In this document: positions 26,930 to 35,361 of the stretch, one piece after another
Layout of the letters: every line of letters begins with the position of its first letter
Position numbering within the stretch: the first letter of the stretch is position 1
Source: an uncultured Bacteroidales bacterium
GTDB taxonomy: Bacteria; Bacteroidota; Bacteroidia; Bacteroidales; UBA932
Length of the DNA stretch: 64,000 nt
Assembly (NCBI GenBank): GCA_934693135.1
Contig: CAKUVA010000008.1
Location: 3,566-67,565 of the forward strand
Direction: 5' to 3'
Notes under the pieces: model-generated
The model's database searches: none
The model's input: the letters and a program-made list of their open reading frames with translations, nothing else
Told to the model about the DNA's origin: nothing
Program-made: the position numbers and the translations under genes

Positions 26930-26986
26930 AGTTAATCTAAATCAATGCGAGTTTAACTCAAATTCATGACAAATCCAAATCGAGAG

Positions 26987-27016
26987 TTGAATATTATTGA
27001 GATATTCGTAACTTTG
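26987..27016 (+). promoter_or_regulatory. Bacteroides-type promoter of rnr
   Basis: TTG at 26987-26989 and TAACTTTG at 27009-27016 are separated by 19 bases, a full match to the consensus. The transcript would start near 27023, 20 bases before ATG 27043. This also excludes the GTG at 27016 as a start. Confidence 0.75.
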
Positions 27017-27042
27017 TGAACTATTATATAATATTTAGAGGT

Positions 27043-29715
27043 ATGACATTTGACAGACGAAGACGTAATGGCGGTGAACGCAGAAACGAAAATTCAAGAA
27101 GAAGAGGTAGCGGTTTTTCAGGGAAAGGCCGTAGAAAATATGATGAAAAGCCATTAGACGAGTGCCCTCAGTACACAGGTATCGTACAGATGACACGCGA
27201 CGGATTCGTATTTGTCAAGGTAGAAGAACTTGATGATGACATTTACGTTAGACAAGGCAGAACGAAAGGTGCTTTGAATGGTGATACTGTAAAGGTGGCC
27301 GTAACTAAAGAGAAGACCGATACCAAAAGGCAGGAAGGTGTCATATTGGAGATTTTGGAAAGGTCTCGAAAACCATTCGTTGGCATTTTACATGTTGTAG
27401 GAAATCAGGCATGGGTTCTCATGCAGAGTCGTGTAATGCCATACGACATTAGTATTGACATAACAGATTTGGAAGGTCGTTCTCTCCATCGTAAGAATGC
27501 CTCAGTCCCAGAAATAGGGTATCTTAAGTCTTTGGGTAACAGTGAGTTTTCTGTTGCAGGTGTGACGGAAACTATAGATGGGAAAGCTCAGGAACTAAAG
27601 GTTCATAGTGGATTGAAAGTCGCTGCACTTGTGGATAGTTGGGAAAAAGGTGAACCGAATCCTAAAGGACATTTGGTAGATGTGCTCGGTGAACCTGGCG
27701 AGAATGATACTGAGATGCATGCTATTTTGGCAGAATATTCGTTGCCATACAGATTCGAGCCAGAAGTGGAAAATGCAGCTGACAATATCTCTGATAAGAT
27801 AACTGAAAAGGACTTAAAAGGACGTCGTGATTTCCGTGATACTCTTACATTTACTATAGATCCTGAGGATGCTAAGGATTTCGATGACGCGCTTTCGTTC
27901 AAGCAACTTGATAATGGTAATTTTGAGGTTGGCGTTCATATTGCTGATGTCTCATATTATGTTACACCTGGTTCTGTGGTTGACAAGGAGGCTCAGTCGC
28001 GAGGAACATCTGTCTATTTGGTTGATAGAACTGTTCCGATGCTTCCGGAAAAATTGTCCAACAAACTTTGCTCTCTTCGTCCGAATGAAGAAAAACTTAC
28101 ATTCTCTGCAGTATTTGAACTTACTCCTCTTGCAGGAATAGTTGGACATTGGTTCGGAAGAACTGTGATTAAATCTGACTATAGATTTGCATACGAAACA
28201 GCACAGCAAGTCATTGACAATGGTGAGAAATCTCTTGATATGGATCTTCGTGGGGGTACTGATGGTATCCATTCTGCTGTGAAAGATCCTATTCTTGAGG
28301 CTTCGCCTGAGGCTGCCGAGCGTCGTGCAAAGGAAGACAATGGCGCGATGATGGGTGATGGCGTTTATGAGGGGTGTGTCATTCCTCGTGAACTTAAAGA
28401 GGCGATCCTTACATTGCACAAGCTTGCTACTATCCTTCGTAAGAGAAGATTTGCTTCAGGAGCTATAAGCTTTGAAAGACCTGAAATGAAGGTTGAGGTC
28501 GATGAGAAGGGGCGTCCGATACGTGTTTATCAGAAAATTTCCAAGGAAGCCAATTGGCTTATTGAGGAGTTTATGTTGCTTGCAAACCGCTCAGTCGCGG
28601 AATTTATTGCCACTGGCGGAAAGATGAATGGCGTTGCGAAGAAGAATGCGAAGACATTTGTATATCGTATTCATGACGAACCGAATGGTGAAAAAATAGC
28701 TGGTCTTAGGGAGTTTGCTGGCAATTTCGGTTATAAGATGGATGAGGCGGAAGATGGTAGGAAGCTTGCAAAAGCATTGAATGGCCTTCTCGCAGAAGCG
28801 AAGGATAAACCGGAGTTTGGGGCGATAGAGATTTTGGCTCTCCGTTCAATGGCCAAGGCATGTTATAGTACGGACAATATCGGCCATTATGGTCTTGCAT
28901 TCAAGTTTTATACTCATTTTACATCTCCTATACGTCGTTATCCTGACACGATGGTGCACAGGTTGTTGCAGATGTATCTTGATGGGGCTGATTCTCAGAA
29001 TAAGGCATATTATGAGGAACAATGCAAGTATGCGTCTGAGCGTGAGGTGATTGCTGCAGAGGCTGAGAGATCAAGCACTAAGTACAAGCTTGTTGAATTT
29101 ATGCAGGATAAGGTAGGTGGTGAGTATGAAGGTCATATCTCAGGACTTACTGAGTGGGGAATGTATGTTGAGATTGAGCCTACCAAGATTGAGGGTATGG
29201 TAGCTTTGCGTGACATTCAGTCGGATTTCTTCGAGTTTGACCAAGAACATTATCGCATAATAGGAAAGCGTACAGGTGTTATCTATAATCTCGGTGATTC
29301 TGTCAAGATACGTGTTAAGGCTACTAATCTGGAGCAAAAGCTTCTGGATTATGAGCTAGTGGAGACCGGCAATGAAGATCGCGTGAGCCATCATGATGAT
29401 ATTCCTGGACAATATGAGGAACGTCGCCCTGCAACGAAGGTGTTCGATAGAACGACTCGTAGGCGTGATGTCGATTCTCGTGGTGGACGTTCCGGTGAGG
29501 AGTTTAGTAACAGACGAAGTGACAGGTTTTCAGACCGCTCTGAAGATGATTCTATGAACAAGCCTACGAAGACGAGACCTGCGGCAGGAGAAGGAGATAA
29601 GGAAGCCCGTAAGGCGAAGGTTCAGAAGGCCATAAAGCTTTCCAAGGCGAAGAATACCAAGGTAGCTAAACCTTCACGCTCAATCGTTAGAAAGCCGAGA
29701 AAGAAGTCAGAGTAA
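27043..29715 (+). CDS. rnr: Ribonuclease R
   Basis: The 890-residue 3'-5' exoribonuclease degrades structured RNA in the cytoplasm. It has a basic N-terminus (DRRRRNGGERRN), cold-shock-like domains (PQYTGIVQMTRDGFVFV), the RNB catalytic domain with IDPEDAKDFDDALS (about 272-285; the Asp residues bind Mg) and HFTSPIRRYPD, then an S1 domain (GGEYEGHISGLTEWGMYVEI) and a long lysine-rich tail. Residues about 396-448 form an extra segment between AQQVID and ELKEAILTLHKLA that most RNase R proteins lack. The next gene follows after 28 bases. Confidence 0.95.
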   Translation: MTFDRRRRNGGERRNENSRRRGSGFSGKGRRKYDEKPLDECPQYTGIVQMTRDGFVFVKVEELDDDIYVRQGRTKGALNGDTVKVAVTKEKTDTKRQEGVILEILERSRKPFVGILHVVGNQAWVLMQSRVMPYDISIDITDLEGRSLHRKNASVPEIGYLKSLGNSEFSVAGVTETIDGKAQELKVHSGLKVAALVDSWEKGEPNPKGHLVDVLGEPGENDTEMHAILAEYSLPYRFEPEVENAADNISDKITEKDLKGRRDFRDTLTFTIDPEDAKDFDDALSFKQLDNGNFEVGVHIADVSYYVTPGSVVDKEAQSRGTSVYLVDRTVPMLPEKLSNKLCSLRPNEEKLTFSAVFELTPLAGIVGHWFGRTVIKSDYRFAYETAQQVIDNGEKSLDMDLRGGTDGIHSAVKDPILEASPEAAERRAKEDNGAMMGDGVYEGCVIPRELKEAILTLHKLATILRKRRFASGAISFERPEMKVEVDEKGRPIRVYQKISKEANWLIEEFMLLANRSVAEFIATGGKMNGVAKKNAKTFVYRIHDEPNGEKIAGLREFAGNFGYKMDEAEDGRKLAKALNGLLAEAKDKPEFGAIEILALRSMAKACYSTDNIGHYGLAFKFYTHFTSPIRRYPDTMVHRLLQMYLDGADSQNKAYYEEQCKYASEREVIAAEAERSSTKYKLVEFMQDKVGGEYEGHISGLTEWGMYVEIEPTKIEGMVALRDIQSDFFEFDQEHYRIIGKRTGVIYNLGDSVKIRVKATNLEQKLLDYELVETGNEDRVSHHDDIPGQYEERRPATKVFDRTTRRRDVDSRGGRSGEEFSNRRSDRFSDRSEDDSMNKPTKTRPAAGEGDKEARKAKVQKAIKLSKAKNTKVAKPSRSIVRKPRKKSE

Positions 29716-29743
29716 ATGTTGGATACTCATAAAATTCTATTAT

Positions 29744-30271
29744 ATGTCATCAACATTGATTCTATGTATCGTGGGCGGCATTGTGCTGCTCCTTGTGATT
29801 TTGTATTTCTCTTATAATAACCGTGAGGTAGCTTTGAGGAAAGAGGCTGAGGCTCAGCGAGGAAAGATAGAGACGGTTCATGATACGATGTGGAAGGTCT
29901 TGAAGCAGGAGGCAGGAGTTACGGAGAAATATCGTGAGACTTTCGAGAAAATCTATCCAGAACTGATTGCAGGCCGTTATAAGGGGGAGTCATCATCTCT
30001 GATGAAGATGATTCAAGAGTCAAATCCAGAATTTGACACGAAGTTGTATGATAAGTTGATGCAGTCTATAGAATCGCAGAGGACTTATTTCGCGTCGTCA
30101 CAGCAGCGCATGTTGGACATCATTCGTGAGAGGGAGACTCTGCTTGAGTCTATGCCGTCGTGCTGGTTCATACGCAACAAGAGCAAAATAGAGTATGAAG
30201 TCATTTCTTCAACATTGACACAAGATGTCTTGAAAGCAAGGCGTGACGATAATATTGAGCTGTTTTCATAA
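29744..30271 (+). CDS. LemA-like membrane-anchored protein
   Basis: The 175-residue protein has one N-terminal membrane helix (LILCIVGGIVLLLVILYFSY) and a long helical cytoplasmic or periplasmic body with coiled-coil character (VALRKEAEAQRGKIETVHDTMWKVLKQ), ending in RNKSKIEYEVISS. The layout matches LemA-family proteins, although the canonical NxxI/LQxR motif is not obvious. LemA-type proteins often pair with TPM-domain or other membrane partners, and here the next gene starts 3 bases after the stop. Function is unknown. Confidence 0.65.
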   Translation: MSSTLILCIVGGIVLLLVILYFSYNNREVALRKEAEAQRGKIETVHDTMWKVLKQEAGVTEKYRETFEKIYPELIAGRYKGESSSLMKMIQESNPEFDTKLYDKLMQSIESQRTYFASSQQRMLDIIRERETLLESMPSCWFIRNKSKIEYEVISSTLTQDVLKARRDDNIELFS

Positions 30272-30274
30272 GTC

Positions 30275-31396
30275 TTGTACCGAATCTGTTATATCTTACC
30301 CGTCATAACGGCGGTGTTGCTGTATGTCTATTGCCCAATTTATGAAGATGAGTGGTGGATATATCCTGCCATGGCTGTTATTTGCGAGGTCGTCATTTGT
30401 CTTGTCATTAGCAGAGCCGGAAAGACCAAGGAGTATTTGAGTGGTTATGCAGGAAATATTCAGCATCATAATCCTTGGGTTGAACGCATTGAATATCAGG
30501 AAACATATACTGATGATAAGGGAGAAACACATACCCGCACAAAAGTTCGTTATGTAACTCATCCGGATCGCTGGCTCATGGAATTGAATACTGGCAGGGT
30601 TACAGAAATATCATCTGGAACGTATGACAATTTCTGTGAACTGTGGAATACTCCAATGAGAGTTATATGGCCACCACATGTGAATTGCGTATCAGGTGGC
30701 GGTGGACAGCTCTATGTGTGGGATGGCGTTTATGAAAATGCTCTGACTGAAACATATAAAGGATTATATAAGAATTATATATCTAATTCTAATTCTATTT
30801 TTCGAACCAGAAAAGTGACTCGGAAGATAGCCGAGCAGGAGGGGCTTATATCGTATCCGTCATTCTCCTTGTTCAAGTTGGAACAGGATGTTGTCCTAAT
30901 ATCACCTAAACTTGGAAAAGACTTTTCTCTCCCACAGTCTGTTCAACGTAAGTTTCAGCTGTTCAATGCTTTTAATGGTCAAAAGCGGCAAATCCATGTA
31001 TTTCTTCTTTTGTTTGATGGAAATGAAAGCTTAGAGACATCCATGCGTCAACGTGACTGGTGGCGTGGCGGCAATAAAAATGAGTTTACTATATGTCTTG
31101 GTATTGTCCCAGCAGATGTTGGTGGACAATATGTCGTCAAGTGGTGCAAGCCATTCTCTTGGTGTGACATTCCTCGAATGGAAACTTCTCTCGAAAGCTG
31201 GTATATTGCTAATCCGGGTCTTGATTTCGATGCGCTTGTAAGTTGGCTTCAGGATAATGCCGATCTATGGAAACGTAAGGAGTTCAAGGATTTTAAGTAT
31301 CTTGGAACTAAGCTATCTACAGGAATGAATATATTTGTTACCTTGTTATCTTTGGCTCTCTGTGCTTTAATGTGTTATATCGCGGTAAATCTGTAG
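30275..31396 (+). CDS. Membrane protein linked to the LemA-like gene, unknown function
   Basis: The 373-residue protein has two helices at the N-terminus (ILPVITAVLLYVY; YPAMAVICEVVICLVI), a soluble region of about 300 residues and a last helix (FVTLLSLALCALMCYIAV). The soluble part includes VRYVTHPDRWLMELNTGRV, GGGGQLYVWDGVYE and FLLLFDGNESLETSMRQRDW; the latter vaguely recalls TPM-type domains but I would not assign it. The only plausible start is TTG 30275, three bases after the preceding stop; the first ATG (30371) would remove the first helices. Its stop abuts the convergent comF stop without a gap. Confidence 0.6.
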   Translation: MYRICYILPVITAVLLYVYCPIYEDEWWIYPAMAVICEVVICLVISRAGKTKEYLSGYAGNIQHHNPWVERIEYQETYTDDKGETHTRTKVRYVTHPDRWLMELNTGRVTEISSGTYDNFCELWNTPMRVIWPPHVNCVSGGGGQLYVWDGVYENALTETYKGLYKNYISNSNSIFRTRKVTRKIAEQEGLISYPSFSLFKLEQDVVLISPKLGKDFSLPQSVQRKFQLFNAFNGQKRQIHVFLLLFDGNESLETSMRQRDWWRGGNKNEFTICLGIVPADVGGQYVVKWCKPFSWCDIPRMETSLESWYIANPGLDFDALVSWLQDNADLWKRKEFKDFKYLGTKLSTGMNIFVTLLSLALCALMCYIAVNL

Positions 31397-32200
31397 TTAC
31401 CCATTGTTGACGAAACCGAGCGTTGCCACGCTGAATCTCTTGTCTGTTCCGTAGCTTTGTTGCATTGCATTTATGCAAGCACATGCAGTGGCTCCTGTAG
31501 TAAAAACATCATCCACTATCAAAATATGGTTGAAGTTTTCATTTTTTTTCTTGACGGAAAATGCATTGTTAACATTCTTTGCCTTGTCTTCCACTCTGAG
31601 TTTTGTTTGAGTGGTTGTATGTTTCTTTCTCTCCAAGATATCTGTTCTGACCGGAATTCCAAGTTCGTTACCTAATGCGCGTGCGATGATTTCAGCCTGA
31701 TTGTAGCCTCTATTCCACTTTCTTGTCCAATGCAGAGGTACCGGAACTATTATGTCAATGTCTTGGAAATGTGGTGATTCTTTCATGAATCTTCCGAGCA
31801 TTGATGCATAGTATTGTCCCTCAGGAATGTCACCATTATACTTTAGGCGTTGAGGAATCTTCCTATACCCGTTTTCTCCGTGATAGAAAAATAATGCCGT
31901 GGCATAGGAGTATGCCATCAAATGCGTATGGTTAGTGTCTGGCTCAGATATTATTTTATCTGTTAAATTCCTTTGTAGTAAGGCATTGACCTTGTCTGAC
32001 ATTGGATTTATTTGGCGCATCCAATATCTTGTGAATGGTAGGTCAGCTTCACAATATAAGCAAAGGAAAGGCTCATTAACATTGAGCCTCCTTCCGCATA
32101 CAGCGCATTCACGTGGAATCAGCAGGTCAGTGATAGCCTTTCCCTCATCCTTCAGCACTTGTATCGTCTCTTTGACTATCTGATAGCCTCCTGTGATCAT
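31397..32200 (-). CDS. ComF-family phosphoribosyltransferase-like protein
   Basis: The 267-residue protein has an N-terminal zinc-binding double CxxC (CAVCGRRL and CLYC) and a C-terminal type I phosphoribosyltransferase domain with HILIVDDVFTTGATACA (PRPP loop) and RGYNQAEIIARAL. ComF supports DNA uptake in competent bacteria, but most Bacteroidota homologues are of unknown use. It starts directly after the phosphatase stop (no gap), so it is the last gene of the long minus-strand train. Slightly longer than usual at the N-terminus. Confidence 0.9.
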   Translation of the reverse strand: MITGGYQIVKETIQVLKDEGKAITDLLIPRECAVCGRRLNVNEPFLCLYCEADLPFTRYWMRQINPMSDKVNALLQRNLTDKIISEPDTNHTHLMAYSYATALFFYHGENGYRKIPQRLKYNGDIPEGQYYASMLGRFMKESPHFQDIDIIVPVPLHWTRKWNRGYNQAEIIARALGNELGIPVRTDILERKKHTTTQTKLRVEDKAKNVNNAFSVKKKNENFNHILIVDDVFTTGATACACINAMQQSYGTDKRFSVATLGFVNNG

Positions 32201-33559
32201 TTATATGCCGCTTTCTTTGAATAAGTTGCCGTAATATTCTTTGAAGTCAGTCCAAGAGTAGAACGAAGGGAAGGCTTCATCGAATGGTAACGACGCTTCA
32301 CGCCCATTGTAAAGCACTTTGACAAGAATTTCAGGAGAGCGTCTGCTTCGATAGAATATCAGCTGCAGATTAGTGGCCATCGGTATATCGAAACTTCTCC
32401 AAAAGTCTTTCACTTCATCGGGGTTATTTATGACTGCACCGAAGTTGTTTAGCTTCATGAATGATACGAGAGGCAGTATTGCGGTGTCGTGAGAGAATTT
32501 TAGATTCAGCTGAGTCTTCCCACTTTGTAGGTCACGTTCTGCCCTTTCTATCATGTCTTTCAGTATAGTAGCATTGTTGAAGCAGTTTCTGTTGTCTGAA
32601 AGGGGAGTGCGCCCCATGTAGACATAGCCATTGTAGTTCCAAACTTCCCAAATATTGAAGAGTTCATCGAATGTGAATATTCCCTCGAAAGAGTCTTTCA
32701 TATCATTATCGAAACACTGGAGATCCACAATTACATTTCTGAGATCAGTCTCGAAATTCCATGTGCCATACTCTGTTTTTATGAAATCAATGTCGTTGAA
32801 GTATCTGGAGCAGAAGCTTTCGTCATCGATTCTTGCAGCCTTGAATTCGGCTTTGGACTTTTCAACAGCTTCTGGTAGTGGTACTTTAACTTTTACCGGA
32901 CTTCCAGTTTTGTTAGGCTCCATGATGGGGTAGAAGGCATAACTTGCATCTACATTGAAATCGAAATCTCTATCGAGTCCTCTGAGTTCATCAACGAAGC
33001 TAACCATACTCATCATTACTCGTGGTATCGGAGTGGATAGGATTTCTGCATGGGTTTTCCCTCTGAATACTTCCGGAAAACTATGATACATGACAGAGGC
33101 GATGCGGCGTAGCTGTTCTTGTCCGGCTTTTGTCAAGTCTCCACCGCGGAAAGCCACTTGCGGATATAACTTCTCATATTTGTGAAGGAGATCTTCGCCT
33201 GCAGGTGTCAGCTTTCCGTTTGCCTTGGCCTTTGTAAATAGCTCCTTGAGGCGTTCATAGACATGATCACCAATGGCATATCTTGCCCCATGTCTTCCTA
33301 TATGGCTGATATATACTGGTTTGTATCCTTTGGGCGCTGGAGTCATCTTGACATCGTCAAATTCGTACATATAATACTCTGCACCTATTTTTGATAGAGT
33401 CTCTTGTATTTCTTTTTTCGTATCGTATCTCACGATAGCATTTTTTACTCCATATTGAGACTCTATTGCTGCACGACGTTCTTGTCCTGTCTGTGCATAT
33501 GCTATAGCGGCTGATGTAGCCGCTATAATCGTTATGCTGATTTTGGCTATTTTGTTCAT
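32201..33559 (-). CDS. Exported histidine-type acid phosphatase
   Basis: The 452-residue protein has a signal peptide (ISITIIAATSAAIAYAQ) and the histidine phosphatase catalytic motif IGRHGAR (about 87-93), with the second motif SHDTAI near residue 388 supplying the proton donor. It therefore acts in the periplasm or at the surface on phosphomonoesters (phytase- or MINPP-like branch). ATG 33559 is preferred: an upstream in-frame ATG at 33595 would extend into the preceding gene and hide the signal peptide. It follows the 5'-nucleotidase-like gene by 28 bases, and together they look like a phosphate-scavenging pair. Confidence 0.85.
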   Translation of the reverse strand: MNKIAKISITIIAATSAAIAYAQTGQERRAAIESQYGVKNAIVRYDTKKEIQETLSKIGAEYYMYEFDDVKMTPAPKGYKPVYISHIGRHGARYAIGDHVYERLKELFTKAKANGKLTPAGEDLLHKYEKLYPQVAFRGGDLTKAGQEQLRRIASVMYHSFPEVFRGKTHAEILSTPIPRVMMSMVSFVDELRGLDRDFDFNVDASYAFYPIMEPNKTGSPVKVKVPLPEAVEKSKAEFKAARIDDESFCSRYFNDIDFIKTEYGTWNFETDLRNVIVDLQCFDNDMKDSFEGIFTFDELFNIWEVWNYNGYVYMGRTPLSDNRNCFNNATILKDMIERAERDLQSGKTQLNLKFSHDTAILPLVSFMKLNNFGAVINNPDEVKDFWRSFDIPMATNLQLIFYRSRRSPEILVKVLYNGREASLPFDEAFPSFYSWTDFKEYYGNLFKESGI

Positions 33560-33587
33560 GGATTCAAATATAGGCATAATTATCGTA

Positions 33588-35351
33588 TTATCCATCTTTT
33601 CTATTGCCGTAAAGCAGTTCTACATCGCGCTGAATACCATCGACAGCCGATTCTGGAACAAACTTCCAAGAACCTACTACTTTAGGATTGCCTATTACAG
33701 CAGGGTTAATGCTTCCGTTTCGTTTCAGATATTCGTAGAGTATTGTCCTGAACTCCGGGCCGCGATATATGGTTCTGGCCTCTACTGCTTCTGTTGAATC
33801 CAGTCCTGCTGCCTTGAGCATGCCGCCTGAACCTACTGCTCTGTATGTTGTTATACCTACAGAATACGTCTTCTCCAGTGAAAATTTACTTCCATCAGCC
33901 ATGCTTGTAATAGTTACTCTGGAGCCATAAGGTTTCGTAACATCTACTGTGTAGCAGATTCCTGCAGCAGAGTCGAAATTGGCAGGACTCTTCGCTAACT
34001 TCCACACCATCTTTCCTGTGCCCCAGTCTTTACTCTCCTTTATATTCAGTACATGTTCTGTTTCAGGATTTGCTATAGTGTTTATCCAAAGTTCATAACT
34101 TGCTTCAAGGTACTTTCTGACCTCTTCGCCGGTCATTTGCAGCACAACAAGTTTGTTCTCATAAGGATAGACCTTTCGAATATCGTTGAACGTCACGTCA
34201 CCAGCCTCAAGTCTTCCGTCAATTAGGAGTGTCGCACCAAGTGAGATATCTACTGGGTAGGTCCATGTCAATGACAATGTGTGTAAGAAGTTCATATAGT
34301 CGCATTGTCCCCAATAGAACTCTCTGGAGATCATTGGTTCTGTGATGACGCCAACCTTACTTGATGCGAATGCCTTGACAGTATTGAACTCCGGTGTGAA
34401 TGCTTCTTCCATTGACTTGTCTACGTCAGTAATATTGAGATTTACTGTTTTTGCGGTAATCTCGCGCGAGATTACCTTTCCGCCTTTCACGACGAGCTTG
34501 ATATCACCTACACCTACGCTTTGTCCACCTCGTCCACTTTGCATCAAGATAATGCTATCCGCACTCATAACCTTGCTTCCATGGTCGTGTGCTGCTACTA
34601 CGAAGTCTACGCCGCGAAGACTCTGATAAAGGTCAAGGCCTTGTTTCTCTATGTTGTTTCCTTCGCCTTTACCTACACTTGTATGTGCCACTACGATGAC
34701 TACCTGCGGCTTCTCCTTCTTTCGTACATCATCTACTGTTTGCTGTACAAGAGGTACCAGAGACTCAAATTCTATTCCGCTGTAGGCGTTTTTATCCATG
34801 AGACGATCATTGTCAGCATTCGTATAGCCGAGGATTGCTACTTTTACACCATTTTTCTTCACTATGGCTGTTGAGGGAAGGTATGACTTTCCTGTGTGTT
34901 TGTTTATAGCATTTCCTGCCAGAAAAGGAATGCCTGCCTTGCGGAAGCCTTCTGAAGCTCTGTCAAATACTCCGTGCCCAGCCTCGAAGTCACTATGTCC
35001 AGCAACAACTGCATCATATCTCATATATTCAGCGAGTCGTGGATAAAGATATGGCGTCAGAGTGTCTGCATAGTCATAGTAAAATGATGCCGTGCTACCG
35101 AGGAAATTATCACCCGCATCTATTAGGATGACATTATCTCTGCCTTTGTCTGCACGAATATCGTTCACAAATTTACTTTGTGACATCAGAGAACCACGTG
35201 CTTTACCTCCATCAACGAGAGGTTTGGAAAACCAGTTACCATGTCCGTCTCCTGTGGTGACGAGTGAAAGGTTATATTCTCCGTCCTTCAACGCGGAGCA
35301 GGATGCTAAAGATAGTGCGGCTACTGCCGTTAACAATATGTTTTTCTTCAT
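33588..35351 (-). CDS. 5'-nucleotidase/metallophosphatase-like lipoprotein with altered metal site
   Basis: The 587-residue lipoprotein (ALSLASCS, Cys at 18) has the UshA layout: metallophosphatase domain (VTTGDGHGNWF, ILIDAGDNFLG, VVAGHSDFEAG, VVAAHDHGSK) and the C-terminal 5'-nucleotidase domain (PYENKLVVLQMTGEEVRKYLE, GSGGML). In the family the third metal motif is GNHDxE; here residues 118-121 are GHSD (codons CAT AGT at 34992-34997), so the bridging Asn and catalytic His are both replaced. Activity may be changed or lost, or the neighbouring His may take over. It follows the zinc protease by 10 bases. Confidence 0.85.
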   Translation of the reverse strand: MKKNILLTAVAALSLASCSALKDGEYNLSLVTTGDGHGNWFSKPLVDGGKARGSLMSQSKFVNDIRADKGRDNVILIDAGDNFLGSTASFYYDYADTLTPYLYPRLAEYMRYDAVVAGHSDFEAGHGVFDRASEGFRKAGIPFLAGNAINKHTGKSYLPSTAIVKKNGVKVAILGYTNADNDRLMDKNAYSGIEFESLVPLVQQTVDDVRKKEKPQVVIVVAHTSVGKGEGNNIEKQGLDLYQSLRGVDFVVAAHDHGSKVMSADSIILMQSGRGGQSVGVGDIKLVVKGGKVISREITAKTVNLNITDVDKSMEEAFTPEFNTVKAFASSKVGVITEPMISREFYWGQCDYMNFLHTLSLTWTYPVDISLGATLLIDGRLEAGDVTFNDIRKVYPYENKLVVLQMTGEEVRKYLEASYELWINTIANPETEHVLNIKESKDWGTGKMVWKLAKSPANFDSAAGICYTVDVTKPYGSRVTITSMADGSKFSLEKTYSVGITTYRAVGSGGMLKAAGLDSTEAVEARTIYRGPEFRTILYEYLKRNGSINPAVIGNPKVVGSWKFVPESAVDGIQRDVELLYGNRKDG

Positions 35352-35361
35352 CTGGATGTTT

